In this document: positions 5,933 to 5,942 of the stretch, piece by piece
Numbering within the stretch: position 1 is the stretch's first letter
Layout: each line of letters begins with the position of its first letter
NCBI GenBank assembly: GCA_015494035.1
Contig: WGBZ01000287.1
Location: forward strand, 1-5,942
DNA length: 5,942 nt
DNA from: Lysobacterales bacterium
GTDB lineage: Bacteria > Pseudomonadota > Gammaproteobacteria > Xanthomonadales > Marinicellaceae
Direction of reading: 5' to 3'
The notes under the pieces: model-generated
Seen by the model: only the letters and a program-made list of their open reading frames with translations
What the model was told of the DNA's origin: nothing
Database searches by the model: none
Position numbers and translations under genes: made by a program

Positions 5933-5942
5933 AACGTCCGAA

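Noticed and set aside
5753..5942. An open frame of about 62 codons on the minus strand entering from the right edge and ending at TAA 5753-5755
   Set aside because: It runs through a perfect palindrome and a second stem-loop, overlaps the putative promoter, and its translation resembles no family I know. It could be the tail of a gene beyond the window, but there is no positive evidence.

Overview
This window looks like chromosomal DNA of a Gram-negative bacterium, most likely a gammaproteobacterium. The grounds are an AlgI-type MBOAT/SGNH acylation pair, a complete Opp/Dpp-type importer, ordinary sigma-70-like promoter hexamers and moderate GC content. The species cannot be named from the sequence. 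All five recognised genes lie on the minus strand, so transcription runs from the right end (5942) to the left end (1).

Right end, 5691-5942: no gene is recognised. It holds a hairpin-rich stretch (a 40-base stem-loop at 5893-5932 and a perfect 33-base palindrome at 5815-5847). A good -35 hexamer formed at the edge of the palindrome heads a putative promoter for the next genes.

Right half, 3128-5690: a two-gene envelope acylation cassette. A 473-residue MBOAT membrane acyltransferase (AlgI family) is followed one base after its stop codon by a membrane-anchored SGNH-hydrolase-like protein of 379 residues. In known pairs of this kind (alginate, cellulose or peptidoglycan O-acetylation) the MBOAT protein passes acetyl groups across the inner membrane. 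The SGNH partner then acts on the periplasmic polymer. The polymer served here is not shown by the sequence.

Short gap, 3031-3127: a promoter-like TATAAT with a palindrome over its -35 region, and half of an inverted repeat whose other half lies upstream of the MBOAT gene.

Left half, 1-3030: an oligopeptide/dipeptide-type ABC importer operon. It encodes a 612-residue lipoprotein substrate-binding protein, an OppB-type permease with a GTG start, and the first 67 codons of an OppC-type permease that overlaps oppB by ATGA and runs off the left end. The ATPase genes would be expected beyond coordinate 1.

The gene content is of known types. The less ordinary points are the non-coding structures around the acylation cassette, the lipoprotein form and internal extension of the binding protein, and the GNS (not GDS) serine block in the SGNH partner. 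No CRISPR array, tRNA, rRNA or transposase was found.
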